DNA from: Bedellia somnulentella
Taxonomy: Eukaryota > Arthropoda > Insecta > Lepidoptera > Bedelliidae
Length of the DNA stretch: 64,000 nt
NCBI GenBank assembly: GCA_963576735.1
Contig: OY755170.1
Coordinates: 22,304,875-22,368,874, forward strand
Reading direction: 5' to 3'
The notes under the pieces were generated by a model. The model was not told the DNA's origin and made no database searches. It was given only the letters and a program-made list of their open reading frames with translations. Shown in pieces: positions 10,027 to 20,057 of this stretch. A program made the position numbers and the translations under genes. Numbering within the stretch: position 1 is the first letter of the stretch; each line of letters starts with the position of its first letter.

Positions 10027-11145
10027 AACCGACTTCAAAAAAGGAGGTTCTCAGTTCGATTGTTTGTATGTATGTATGTATAATTGTCCGCGATTATCTC
10101 GAGTTTGGCTTAAGCTATTTGGATGCGGTTTTCAGAACAGTATTCGTTACATTTAGGAGAAGGTTTTAGTGCCTTATCCGACCAAAAAAAGAAAGGGGGT
10201 TCTGTGTTTGACCTGTATGTATGTCTGTTGGTCCGCGATTATCTCACGTTTGGCTTAAGCTATTTGGATGCGGTTTTCAGAAAATTATTCGTTACATTAA
10301 GGAGAAGGTTTTAGTGCCTTAACCGACCAAAAAAAGAAAGGAGGTTCTGTGTTTGACCTGTATGTATGTCTGTTGGTCCGCGATTATCTCACGTTTGGCT
10401 TAAGCTATTTGGATGCGGTTTTCAGAAAAGTATTCGGTACCTTTAGAAGATGGGTTAAGTGATTTAACCGACTCTAAAAGAAAGGAGGTTCTGTGTTTGA
10501 CCTGCATGTATGTATGTTGGTCGGCCATTATCTCGCGTTTCGCTTAAGCTATTTAGATGCGATTTTCAGAAAAGTACTTGTTACTTTCAGGACAAGGTTT
10601 TAGTGATCTAACCGTCTCAAAAAAGGAGTTTCTGAGTTTCACCTATAAGTATGTATGTAAGTTTGAAGGTTCTTAGTTATTATTAGACAAAGAATTATCA
10701 GTTTATGTTATTACATTCAGGAGAAGGTTTAAGTTCTTTAACCATTTCGAAAAAAAGGAGGTTTCTTAGTTTGAAATATAAGTATGTATGTAAAGTTATC
10801 AATACTAGACAGAGATTTATCAATATAATGNNNNNNNNNNNNNNNNNNNNNNNNNNNNNNNNNNNNNNNNNNNNNNNNNNNNNNNNNNNNNNNNNNNNNN
10901 NNNNNNNNNNNNNNNNNNNNNNNNNNNNNNNNNNNNNNNNNNNNNNNNNNNNNNNNNNNNNNNNNNNNNNNNNNNNNNNNNNNNNNNNNNNNNNNNNNNN
11001 NNNNNNNNNNNNNNNNNNNNNNNNNNNNNNAGGAAGGTTTATAAGGATGATATACGCTGATGGGGTGGAGAACTCACTCAACTTGGGCGGGCCACTAATA
11101 TTCGTTCTTCTTTGTCATGAAAATTGGTTGGCACCGACTTCAAAA
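10027..11145 (+). repeat. Tandem array, about 145-bp units, broken by N gap
   Basis: Units start near 10027, 10175, 10321, 10465, 10610 and 10740. Each begins with AACCGACT-like sequence followed by AGGAGGTTCT, a TATGTATGT stretch, CGCGATTATCTC and AGCTATTTGGATGCG. Units 2 and 3 are nearly identical, while later ones diverge. The array runs into the gap and exits with another ACCGACTTCAAAAAG. The start of unit 1 matches the reverse complement of the repeat end at 30640-30668. Confidence 0.8.
10831..11030. other. Assembly gap, 200 N
   Basis: Exactly 200 N characters lie inside the tandem array. The round number suggests a placeholder of unknown true size. Confidence 0.99.
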
Positions 11146-12121
11146 AGAAGAAGTTGAATAGAGTTGTACATAATAAAATAAATAAAAATTATTTTATACT
11201 TTTCAGTTGGATTTTTGAAGGCGGTTCTTTTTTAAATAAAAAATAATAATATTTAATTTTTCTGTTTAGTTTTTAATTTGAAGTTTTTGCTTTTGTTTTA
11301 ATCAAACAAATCAATGAATTTGGCAAAAGAAACAAACCTACAAACAACCCAATCTAAAAACAATCAGCAAGAAAAAAGCAGAATTTACAACACCGTTACC
11401 AGCTGTAACTCATACGACGACGAAGCATAAACTCAACCTTATAGGCGGGATTTCGCTATACAACCGATCAGCATGGGGTCACTCGCGCGTATGAGCGCGG
11501 CTGGCGCTTGCTTTGGTACGTTCGCAGATCCCGTCATGCCCCGCCCCTGCCCCTCACCCCGCGCGTCTTGCCCTGTGATCTCCTGTGGCCCCACGCTTGT
11601 AGCGACGTCGTAGCGACTAAGTTTAAGTTAGTTTATGTTATTTTCATGTATGTAATTATCATTATTACAATCATAAATAGTATTATGTTATTAAATATGA
11701 TTATGAGCGCTGACATTACACAAAATCAAATCATTTTATTTAATTTCCTTAGGTTTAATGATTAATAGGTATCTATGTATTATGAAAACGCTATCCGATG
11801 TTGTGTCATAGTCATACTCATACTGTATGACTCATACAGTGGTCGCCGTTCTGCTGACATGAGATAGGTACTAGGTGTTATGATACCTATTAATTAGTAC
11901 GACAGGAATCGAATCTGAGTTTTTATATATTGAAGAAATGTATTGCTATTGTTCGCAACCAACCGGGCTGTGCTAGTACTGTTAGTACCTATACTCATAG
12001 TTTGAGTTTTGTAATTGCAAATAACTTTAGCGTCGAAGTTTAATGAATGATCAAGTAAGTATGCATAGCATACCTAAACCTATTCAGAACGGAGTTTTAT
12101 ATTAGCGTCAACAACATTTCA
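11146..12121. other. Unassigned, with a GC-rich patch at 11430-11640
   Basis: The patch is much richer in G+C than its surroundings (CTCGCGCGTATGAGCGCGG, CCCCGCCCCTGCCCCTCACC). An open frame across it (11508-11765) has no recognisable product. It may be part of an LTR or a promoter; I cannot decide. Confidence 0.3.
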
Positions 12122-12126
12122 TCATG
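12122..12126. repeat. Target-site duplication TCATG, left copy
   Basis: It is identical to 12711-12715 on the other side of the LTR element. Five bases is the usual BEL/Pao duplication length. Confidence 0.9.
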
Positions 12127-12314
12127 TGTTAAGGCAAGGAATAATAAAGACGAAGACTTGCCAATAAAACATTTACTTTTAAATAAGACAGTTATTACAT
12201 TTACAATATGTATGTTAAGTCGACGGTGGTTGGCTGCGTAGTGCGTTCTCCCGCCAGCGATCTCCGCGCCGCCGCGCCTGCGGATTGCCTATACACGCGG
12301 ATCAGGCGTAAACA
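12127..12314 (-). repeat. LTR of the BEL/Pao element (3' LTR in sense orientation)
   Basis: 188 bp, 185 of 188 positions identical to the other LTR by eye. It carries a GC-rich segment (CTCCGCGCCGCCGCGCCTGC). Confidence 0.9.
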
Positions 12315-12343
12315 TCCTCCGGGACGTTGAAAGCTTGATGTAG

Positions 12344-12505
12344 TTAGCTTTTAATATTCTCGTGGGGTAGTAAACAAAGCCTATTTACTACTCTACGTAA
12401 GACCCCTTTTGATGTGGTTACATCAGCAACCCGGCTAACACCGTCCGCTCCTGGATAGAGGCGTGACACACGTCCAAGGCGCCATTGAAGTGGAGGCAGG
12501 TTGTC
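12344..12505 (-). pseudogene. C-terminal remnant of BEL/Pao integrase/pol
   Basis: 53 residues and a stop, containing NLPPLQWRLGRV, LYPGADGVSRVADVTT and VLRRVVNRLCLLP. This matches the signature C-terminal region of Pao-type pol: NLPP-x-W-x-LGRV, then PG-x-DG-x-RV, then a final LCLLP-type motif. The frame opens directly from the primer-binding-site side, so a deletion joined the 5' leader to the end of pol. No other domain survives. Confidence 0.88.
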
Positions 12506-12522
12506 CTGTCACGGTCGCCCAA

Positions 12523-12710
12523 TGTTAAGGCAAGGAATAATAAAGACGAAGACTTGCCAATAAAACATTCACTTTTAAATAAGACAGTTATTACATTTAC
12601 AATATGTATGTTAAGTCGACGGTGGTTGGTTGCGTAGTGCGTTCTCCCGCCAGCGATCTGCGCGCCGCCGCGCCTGCGGATTGCCTATACACGCGGATCA
12701 GGCGTAAACA
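12523..12710 (-). repeat. LTR of the BEL/Pao element (5' LTR in sense orientation)
   Basis: 188 bp. The differences from its partner are TTTACT/TTCACT, GGCTGC/GGTTGC and ATCTCC/ATCTGC. It is followed by the right target-site duplication TCATG (12711-12715). Confidence 0.9.
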
Positions 12711-12715
12711 TCATG

Positions 12716-13141
12716 GAATTTATTATAATTTCTATACAAAATGTTCTTGTGAGGGAAATATTGAAAAATCTTAAAAATTCTCCGTTTTCAGATTTTTTCC
12801 TTTGTTAATATTTGATCACCGACCTGGATGCCGAATCTCAACTTCCTGGGATATCTGGAAGTACGTAAGCTTTTTGATCTATAAGTCAGTGAGTCACTAA
12901 AAAAATCGCGCTTTTTGGACGTTTATATCTTAATAACCCTTTGTTATGTGTTTATGAAAATTGGGCTACTAGTTTGTATCCTTGATATCAACAAATGAGC
13001 TAAATTTGGTTGGTTTATGTTGATTAGATTTTGAGTTATGATGGTGTAAAAAGTCGCTCCAAATGGTTCGTGTAATATACACATACGGTGCGCGCTCGCC
13101 GCCTTGGCCTGGCTTGACGCACTGCCGTGCGTCTTGATAGT
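12716..13141. other. Unassigned repeat-like sequence
   Basis: It contains CTTCCTGGGATATCTGG and GATTTTGAGTTATGATGGTG and reads like the interior of an older element into which the BEL/Pao copy inserted. Two overlapping minus frames (12944-13190) have no recognisable domain. Confidence 0.3.
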
Positions 13142-13199
13142 TGGGCGATGTGGCTGAACACCGATCACCAACCATCCTTTTTCTCACCAACTTCCTAAA
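13142..13199 (+). mobile_element. SINE1 internal fragment
   Basis: TTGGGCGATGTGGCTG, CCGATCACCAACCATCC and CACCAACTTCC match the middle of SINE1. Both ends are missing. Confidence 0.5.
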
Positions 13200-14165
13200 T
13201 TGTCAGATCAATATCCGATTCTGTCGCTCTGACTACCATTTTTTGGGTTCATAGCCGTACGCTAAGTAAATGGTTTGTAAGTATTTCAGAAAATATCGAC
13301 AGCAATATTTGGTATTCCCAGACTCGAAACATTTATTTGAATAAAACTCTTCCATCAACAAAAAGTATGTTTGTAATTGCATTCAAACATTGACACATAT
13401 CGTCCTCCGAGTTCACTAGTGTAGAATTCCACAAATTGGCAAGGTAAAGCGGCAACTTTCGTCAACGCAAATAAATTGTTCGTTACGAATGGAGATGTTT
13501 TTGTTTGTATTCGCTCGAAACGGAACGCAAGAATCTTAAAACAAAGACTCACGAAATAAAGTTCAAAGGTTTTTCAGCAAGTGATTAAATAAGACATGTT
13601 GAGGCTAGTCAAATGTGGTGTTGGGTGTCGGTTTTGTAGCTGGTTACAATGATGATAATTTTTCCCTTGATGTTATATATTTTCTTTGAAATATTATATA
13701 TTTCTTTTGAGATTGAGGTAGTAGATCATACTCTAAATCTGAGAAAACTGTTGTTGTGGTTCATAAAGCTCTATTTGTACAAAATGTATGGTTCTAACTT
13801 ATTAAAGATTCTTATAGAGCGTGAGTAATAACTCTATATGATATATACGTTCTGCTATTTATTTAGTGATAATGTTTAAAAAGTATACAACACAGAATTA
13901 AGTCACCGCTTCAATTTTGGGTAACAATGCTCATTATTTATTCAAAGTCATGCGCCTAGCTTGAGACGATCTGTTTCATGCCATGCCATTATCACAGTTA
14001 AGACTGGGATTTGAGAAAGTATATTAAATATTGTATACTGATAATTGAATGTAATGTAATCGTTTATTAGGGCATATGGAATTATGTTATAATTATGTTA
14101 TATATAAATAATTATGTTATGAACATAATTTTTATTAAGTATTACAACCGTGATAATGAGTTTCA
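13200..14165. other. Unassigned AT-rich stretch
   Basis: Nothing I can support. Confidence 0.3.
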
Positions 14166-14199
14166 ATCCTTAATTAGACTTATAAGTCTAATTAAGGAT
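14166..14199. repeat. Perfect 34-bp palindrome
   Basis: ATCCTTAATTAGACTTA is followed immediately by its exact reverse complement, with no loop. It has no T-run or neighbouring gene to make it a terminator. Confidence 0.9.
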
Positions 14200-14218
14200 G
14201 TGGAAGTGTCTTTATAAT

Positions 14219-14330
14219 CATGCCATTAGTTCCGATGAGGGCAGGTAGAGACTACCATTCGTTGAACGATTTTGTTATAGAGCTCTTGTTTCATTACATT
14301 CATAAATCTTTTGATCATTCCGTTTTATCA
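14219..14330 (-). mobile_element. LINE-A 3' tail, degenerate
   Basis: On the plus strand: CCATTAGTTCCGATGAGGG, AGGTAGAGACTACCATTCG, then AGAGCTCTTGTTTC and CATAAATCTTTTGATCATTCC. This is the antisense of the end of the LINE-A frame with several substitutions. Confidence 0.55.
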
Positions 14331-14450
14331 TCATAATTTGGCACTTGCCTTTTTGACATATTATTTGATCTTTTGTGATGTTCTTCCTGGTCCTGTTTTA
14401 CTCAAATTACATATTATTTCAAACTCTGTTCACGTTATTTCTCCATCACA

Positions 14451-14597
14451 TTAGGGGAAAAATTATGAGGAAACCCACATAGCTGAGATGTAATTATTCA
14501 TGGAACAGTATATGTGTACAAAGCTGTGATAGGCCTGCCCTCTATCTCGTTAATGCACTGTCCAAGCAAATCGTGGGTACTAAAAACACCAGTATAG
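14451..14597 (+). mobile_element. SINE2 (left part), split by MITE-A
   Basis: The GAGGAAACCCACATAGCTG core, the GATAGGCCTGCCC block and CACTGTCCAAGC run up to ACACCAG. The head is missing. The 3' end resumes at 14730 beyond the MITE. Confidence 0.8.
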
Positions 14598-14729
14598 TAA
14601 GCACGAGCGCTATTTTATCGACACGATAACAGTTAAAATGAGATGGCAGTATACGATACTAAGTAAGTGCGTAAGAGATGGCTGCTTTATCCCACGCGAT
14701 AACTAGTTTAAACACGGCTCGTGCTTGCC
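14598..14729 (-). mobile_element. MITE-A, complete (132 bp), inside SINE2
   Basis: It is the same length as the 5361-5492 copy and inverted relative to it, with only a few substitutions. The termini are TAAGCACGAGCGC and GGCTCGTGCTTGCC. About 20 bases of the host SINE are missing at the junction. Confidence 0.85.
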
Positions 14730-14768
14730 TTCAGAAGTATATATAGCTCTGCCACCCCTTCGCGGATG
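14730..14768 (+). mobile_element. SINE2 (right part) after MITE-A
   Basis: TTCAGAAGTATATATAGCTC, TGCCACCCCTTCGCGG and GATTC form the 3' end of the interrupted copy, with the hairpin CCCCTTCGCGG mutated. Confidence 0.75.
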
Positions 14769-15983
14769 ATTCTTGTTGGATCCTTTTTTCTGTCTCTGGA
14801 TTCCTGCTACGGATTATTTTATAATATCTTAAGATCTGATCTTTAATATTCTTTGATATTGTGTCCACGCATTCATTATTTCATTTACCTTATTGACCTT
14901 GTTTTTCATTGGCCTTATTGAACACTGTGCTGATAAATATTTTACTGTTCTGAACATTCCATACAAAATAATGCAATTTTAAGTTTACAACAGATTTTTA
15001 GTGTGAAAATATAAATAAAATTAATAATTATTTCAAATAAGACATTTAAGTTTCGAATATAAGAATACCTCGTACTATAGTCTACAGAGAAGTTGAAACT
15101 TATTCAAATAAGATTTAAAGGAAAAGGCATGAATAAAGTTCGTTAGCGATTCACGAACACGCGCTGTCTTGAAAACCAGGCGCTTACATAGCCTACATTT
15201 TAGAAACGTTAAGATAAATAATAATTTCTTTTTCACCTCAGACTACCTAAGAAAATGTAGAGCGTTAACGATGATATTCAATGAACACCATTTAAGGTCT
15301 TATATTTCTAAAGGAAAAGAAATTAGAGAAGTGATATGACACATAATTTATTTAATGTTACTTAGTTCATTCGTTTACCTTAAATGTATAGTATCCAGTT
15401 TTAAACTACGTTTAAAGTTATTTAATGTTAAATTGATTTATAATTTCATTCTTTTACGCCACCATCACTCTAAGCATATCCATTATAAAGGAGTTAATTT
15501 AATTTGTCTGTTCAAATAATACCTTTCCCGCTTTAATGTGGAAATGGGACGCACAAGAGAATGTGGTAACTCAATTAATGTAATAAACTAAACACAGCTC
15601 AGAGAAGTTTTAAGATAGGTTTATTACATGAAATAACTCGGGAATTGCTTCAATTGGGTTCCAATATCGTTTCTGTAGAGAGCATTTATAACTCAGTTCA
15701 CAATATTTTGATAGTCAACATTTACCATAAAATTGCCACGTTGATACTATTTTAAGGTTGGTTTGTAATACGAGAAGTAGGTCTCACTTTCGTTGTGTAA
15801 CTGTTAGAGCAAGTTCTAAAACCTTAAGAAATATATATCTATTTCATATTTTTGAGTCCTAGTTTGGTAAAGAGATTGATAAAAATTAAGACCATCCCGT
15901 GCTTCTGACGTCTAATACGTGACGTTTAATGACGTCATTCACAGCTTAATCCCGGTAGAGGTGTAATCATCTTTTTTTGCACA
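14769..15983. other. Unassigned AT-rich stretch
   Basis: No repeat shared with the rest of the window and no supportable frame. Confidence 0.3.
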
Positions 15984-16150
15984 AAAACTGTATTCACTTA
16001 ATAGAGGGCCGGACAATTGCCGATATGCTATTTATAATTTGGTTATGTGGTTTCTCCCAACGTCAAACAATGAATTAATAAAATTATAAAATGAAGGCAC
16101 TATCCAGGAGTCGAATGTATACCAAATGGTGCTTTCTCTTACTAAGCTTA
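15984..16150 (-). mobile_element. SINE2-like, highly degenerate
   Basis: GGGCCGGACAATTGCCG, GGTTATGTGGTTTCTCCC and ATCCAGGAGTCGAATG (the antisense of box B) lie in the SINE2 order. Indels throughout suggest an old copy. Confidence 0.5.
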
Positions 16151-16534
16151 ACTTAATTTTGCTTTTACTGATAAAAATAATGCCCTTTTTTCCACCATTC
16201 TAGTCAGAAGGGTACTTTTCCTATTCCTACATCCAACCCTCATTCAGCCTGTGAATACGTGTATATGGGTAGATAAACATAATGTATTTGATGCAGCGAT
16301 GCAGCTGTCAAACAATATTAACAACGTAGTGTTTACTGATAGAAATCCCTAGAGGAGTTTGTTATACCGAGGATTTATGATCTACATAATACTATACTAA
16401 GAATTTTAGTTTAAGCTTCATCATATCAGTTCCTTAGTAGTTAATGTGGTTTATTGGAGCGGAGCTCCATTTACCCCCGACTTATGTATTAGGCTTAGCG
16501 AAGCATCCATGCCCACCTAGTAAATATTGTAAAT
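16151..16534. other. Unassigned
   Basis: Nothing I can support. Confidence 0.3.
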
Positions 16535-16547
16535 AAATTTTAAAGGT

Positions 16548-16789
16548 GCTGTGTAGTGTCCGCTAAGAATAGCACTGCCCCATTTCTTCCGGTGGGTGTA
16601 CGTAAGAGGCGACTAACGGTATGGGGCTTTTAAGGGATTTTCGGGCGATGCAGATGGAGACCCATCACCAAACAACCTTTATCTCACCATCTTTTCCCCC
16701 CTCAACTTTCCAAAAATGGCTGAGGAATTTCGAATTCCTTAGCTCTGGCTACCCCATCTAGGGATTTATAGCCGTGAGTATATGTATGA
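16548..16789 (+). mobile_element. SINE1, full length, with 13-bp TSD
   Basis: The 242-bp copy starts GCTGTGTAGTGTCC and ends TATAGCCGTGAGTATATGTA plus TG. It is flanked by the direct repeat AAATTTTAAAGGT (16535-16547 and 16790-16802), which fixes both ends of the family. Confidence 0.92.
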
Positions 16790-16972
16790 AAATTTTAAAG
16801 GTTGGAAACAAAAGGCAAGAAAAAAACACTTGGAAATTCCTATTTCTAGTCAGTCCGTTTCTATGGCACAGGCATTAATTTTCGAATCCATAAAGAATAT
16901 TCAGTTTTAAGCGGGACCACCGACTCATCGATTCATAACATTTTTTAACATGATTATATGAGCTTCACGTGT

Positions 16973-17090
16973 ATGTATGTATGTAACCGACTCTTTTAAA
17001 CTCGATTTTGTCATTTTAAACGGACTGATTAAATTCAAAATTTCTGCACTTATCGAGAATCTGGGACATTATAATAATTTTAAAGGTTCA
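16973..17090 (+). repeat. Dispersed repeat copy 2 (AACCGACTCTTTTAA family)
   Basis: It matches 4755-4860: TATGTATGTAACCGACTC, AAACGGACTGATTAAATTC and CACTTATCGAGAATCTGGG. Confidence 0.6.
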
Positions 17091-17236
17091 TCCCATTAAT
17101 TTGATAGGGTAGCCAGGATAAAATGATTCAGTACTAAAAAGTTAAAAGTAAATATTGTTGAAAAAATTTAACAACACGCTTTAGAAACACATTTAACTAA
17201 AAAGAGAAAAACAATTCCCAATATAAGCTGAAAATC

Positions 17237-17302
17237 CAGAAAAAGCGTGGGAAGCTCTGTGCCACATTTTTCGTATATCGATTAACCCACGCTTTTTCAT
17301 GA
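17237..17302. repeat. Short inverted repeat AAAAAGCGTGGG / CCCACGCTTTTT
   Basis: The two arms enclose about 40 bases. The same AAAAGCGTG motif forms the inner arm ends of the 18338-18850 foldback and recurs near 19495, so it looks like a transposon terminus. Confidence 0.6.
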
Positions 17303-17780
17303 TTTTTAGCAAAAATAGTTTTAAGTCGAATTCAAACACAAAGTTATTTCAATCAACTTACTTCGGAACAAAAAAGGAAGCTTTAGTCAAAATGTCTCAC
17401 GGGTAAACAACTCATACTTCGTTAAACTTATATTTTGTAGAAAAGAATTTGGTGAAGTAAAGTACAGCTGGTGATTAAATTGAATTTGGTATTAGCAGCC
17501 CTAGCTTGAGGATCATGGAGTAGGCCTATTTGGTTTCTAAGTCCAATCCAAGTGACATAGCTGCCATATTTGAACGTATCTCTCCCGTCCAAGCATGAGG
17601 CATGTGAGAGCGAGAGTGACTAAGCTTTGTCATCTCTACGCTGTGCTCATATGCGAGCATACTGATCGTACATATCCGTGACAGTAACATACAATAGAGA
17701 CATTCCTCGAATATCGTGATATATTTGTTGAGTTCAGCGTGGAGGCAAGTAAGAATATATTATTGTTACTTTACAAATAC
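17303..17780. other. Unassigned
   Basis: Nothing I can support. Confidence 0.3.
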
Positions 17781-17826
17781 ACATACTCACGGCTATTAAT
17801 CCCAAGAGAAGGTAACCAGAGGTAAA
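17781..17826 (-). mobile_element. SINE1 3' end fragment
   Basis: ACATACTCACGGCTATTAAT, CCCAAGAGAAGG and TAACCAGAGG: only the hairpin end remains. Confidence 0.65.
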
Positions 17827-18040
17827 TTTTAGTTCATGACGACCTAGCGTTTGAGAGCTTGTAGCATTAGCCTCAGGGTTTCAGTTTTACTTAAGGTCAC
17901 AGCATATAATTACAAATTACACATGTATAAATTGAATGCAGAGGGGACGGATGATATAAATTTGGTGAAAGTGATATATAGAGCCAATTTGCATGGTCAG
18001 TAGAGGGCAACCACGGAGGATACATTTACTTCAAATAGAG

Positions 18041-18190
18041 AATGTGCTCAAAAAGGCAGGCGTCCAAAGTATGAAGAACTAAAGTTTTTCCAGAGAACCT
18101 AGAGAGATTTGCCAGGATGGTACAAATTGGCGTTCAATAGTCTCTGCCTAATCCAAATGAAACTAATGGCGTGAATATACGTATGTATGA
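18041..18190 (+). mobile_element. LINE-A 3' tail
   Basis: GTGCTCAAAAAGGCAGGCG, CCAAAGTATGAAGAAC, GAGATTTGCCAGGATGG and TCTCTGCCTAATCC lead into GGCGTGAATATACGTATG. The coding end is mutated at the AATGGGAAC position. Confidence 0.8.
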
Positions 18191-18337
18191 ACTTTTATAA
18201 TCTTTGGTTTGGAGTAGGGTTGATGGTGCACAACAACGTCGACTTAGTACAAAAAAACTAAATATAAAGTATTATAAATAATCTCATCATCATACTATAG
18301 GAGAAAGCGGGTCTCAAATTCATCATAAAAAACAAAA

Positions 18338-18850
18338 TAGTTTAAAAAACACTAAAAAACACGCTTTTATAAGTGCACTTAAAAGTCAAAAATAAATTAC
18401 GGGTCGTTCAAGTTGTCTCTATTTCTGGGCTGAAGTGTAAACTATGTGCTTTTAATTATAATATTTGATAGTAAAAGCGTGGGGCGCTGGAAAAGGAAAG
18501 ATTTTTTGTTAACCTTGCTAAGAAATCAAGTTAAGCGATGTTTCGGGAAGCAGGTTACAGAGATCGGCACTCTAACTAGAGTTGCAGTACCACTAGTTGG
18601 AGGCTCTTTATTAAACAGTCTGTTCAAAGTACTAGTCAACAGTAGCAAAATGTAGAAATTTGTTCGTGTATTTGTTTACAAGAAAGTTTTTCCTGCTCCA
18701 GCACCCCACGCTTTTACAATCAAATATTATAATTAAAAGCACATAGTTTACACTTCAGCCCAGAAATAGAGACAACTTGAACGACCCGTAATTTATTTTT
18801 GACTTTTAAGTGCACTTATAAAAGCGTGTTTTTTAGTGTTTTTTAAACTA
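18338..18850. mobile_element. Foldback element, 149-bp arms
   Basis: Arms 18338-18486 and 18702-18850 differ at about two positions. The outer ends are TAGTTTAAAAAACACT and its complement, so TA could be the target duplication. The 215-bp spacer contains part of a 69-codon frame (18446-18655). That frame starts inside the left arm and ends VAVPLVGGSLLNSLFKVLV; I do not treat it as a gene. Confidence 0.85.
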
Positions 18851-18904
18851 TTAATTTATTTTATGCTTTTTAGTCTTTGCTAATGGCATATTTTAAACAT
18901 CCAT

Positions 18905-19375
18905 ATTATTGTATTCAGACCTTGAAACCTAATCGTGGTCAAAGTTCGTTTCGTGGTCAAAGTTTGTTTCGTGGTCAAAGTTCATTACAAGACCTTTCTA
19001 ACAAGTCCAAATACGGCTATAATACGATCATCTATCATTAAGTTCCAGTTAATATCTTCCGGCTCCATCATCAGATGAGCTCGACAGTACCATATTATTG
19101 TATTCAGACCTTAAAACCTAATCGTGGTCAAGGTTCAGTACAAGACCTTTCTAACAAGTCCAAACACGGCTATGATACGATATTTCATCATGGAATGCTA
19201 GTGCCTATCTTCCGGCTTCATCATCAGACCTTGAAACCTAATCATGGTCAACGTTCATTACAAGACCTTTTTAACAAGTCCAAACACGGCTATGATACGA
19301 TCATCCATCATGAGGTTCCAGTTCATATCTTCCGGCTCCATCATCAGATCAGCTCGACAGTACCATATTATTGTA
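18905..19375 (+). repeat. Tandem repeat, three units of 130-180 bp
   Basis: Each unit carries CAGACCTTGAAACCTAATC, GTGGTCAAAGTTC, ACAAGACCTTTCTAACAAG, TCCAAACACGGCTATGATAC and TATCTTCCGGCTCCATCATC. The first unit has an extra internal triplication of TTCGTGGTCAAAG. The array is followed by GATTTGATTACATAG, CAGGTCGACCTAATAAAAGC and GTG, which looks like the element's end. I recognise the block as a common lepidopteran repeat but cannot name it. Confidence 0.75.
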
Positions 19376-19510
19376 TTGTCATCGAAATCACATACAACTG
19401 CCAATTTTCATAACGCTATGACCTTTAGAAGATGGTTAAATTAGTTTTCTTAGATTTGATTACATAGTTACATACATACAGGTCGACCTAATAAAAGCGT
19501 GTTAAAAACG

Positions 19511-20057
19511 CTGCAACAAACATCTGCAACAGATGCTGTGGCCAATGATGATTTTCAACATTTTGCAGCCATTTCAACAAACGTTTGTTATGAAACTGCA
19601 CACTAATAAGACGCCAAACATCTAAGAGCCAAGCTTACTGACACTTCCTTTAACTACATCAATGAATATAAGTTTCATAGAAATAGTTTACAGAGCATAT
19701 TAAATGCAAAACTGGCACAATACTCAACAGTCATGAAACTTACTTGCCTCTAATGTTTTGTCCCAGTCTTTTTGCAATGAGAAATAGAGATGAATGCATA
19801 CTCGTATTCTGTGAAGTACTTTTTTCCTATGGTTCAGTCTTATATTTGAACTCTTGTAAGAGTTTATTAGAATAGTTTCTGTCAAGAAACACATTAAATG
19901 CATTTAAGTTGCGGTATGGTGCAGTTTAAGGGTCTTTGGTGGTTAAAATTTTGAAGTAAATGTGACCAAGGAGTTTTTAGTGAAAAGATACATGATAAGT
20001 ACTCATTATATAGTATCATATATTAATAATATATCTACAGTTACAGCAACAGAATTA
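19511..20057. other. Unassigned
   Basis: Nothing I can support. Confidence 0.3.

Larger units (their letters stand above)
12127..12710 (-). mobile_element. Internally deleted BEL/Pao LTR retrotransposon
   Basis: Two 188-bp direct repeats (12127-12314 and 12523-12710) differ at three positions. Each starts TGTT and ends AACA. They enclose 208 bp and are flanked by the duplication TCATG. On the minus strand the inside starts TTGGGCGACCGTGACAGG, a primer-binding-site-like sequence. It ends CCCGGAGGA against the 3' LTR, a short polypurine tract. Between them is only the C-terminus of the pol polyprotein; gag, protease, reverse transcriptase and most of integrase are gone. Few LTR differences imply a recent insertion. 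Confidence 0.9.

Noticed and set aside
10027..10830. CRISPR-like regular repeat array
   Set aside because: Units are contiguous 145-bp tandem repeats without distinct spacers, in a eukaryotic genome.
18446..18655. A 69-codon gene in the foldback core
   Set aside because: The frame begins inside the inverted arm, so its first 14 codons are repeat sequence, and no family is recognised.
18338..18850. Mini-Polinton (AGT...ACT ends)
   Set aside because: The ends do read AGT and ACT one base in, but no 6-bp duplication is present and no capsid, polymerase or integrase is visible; a TA-flanked MITE fits better.
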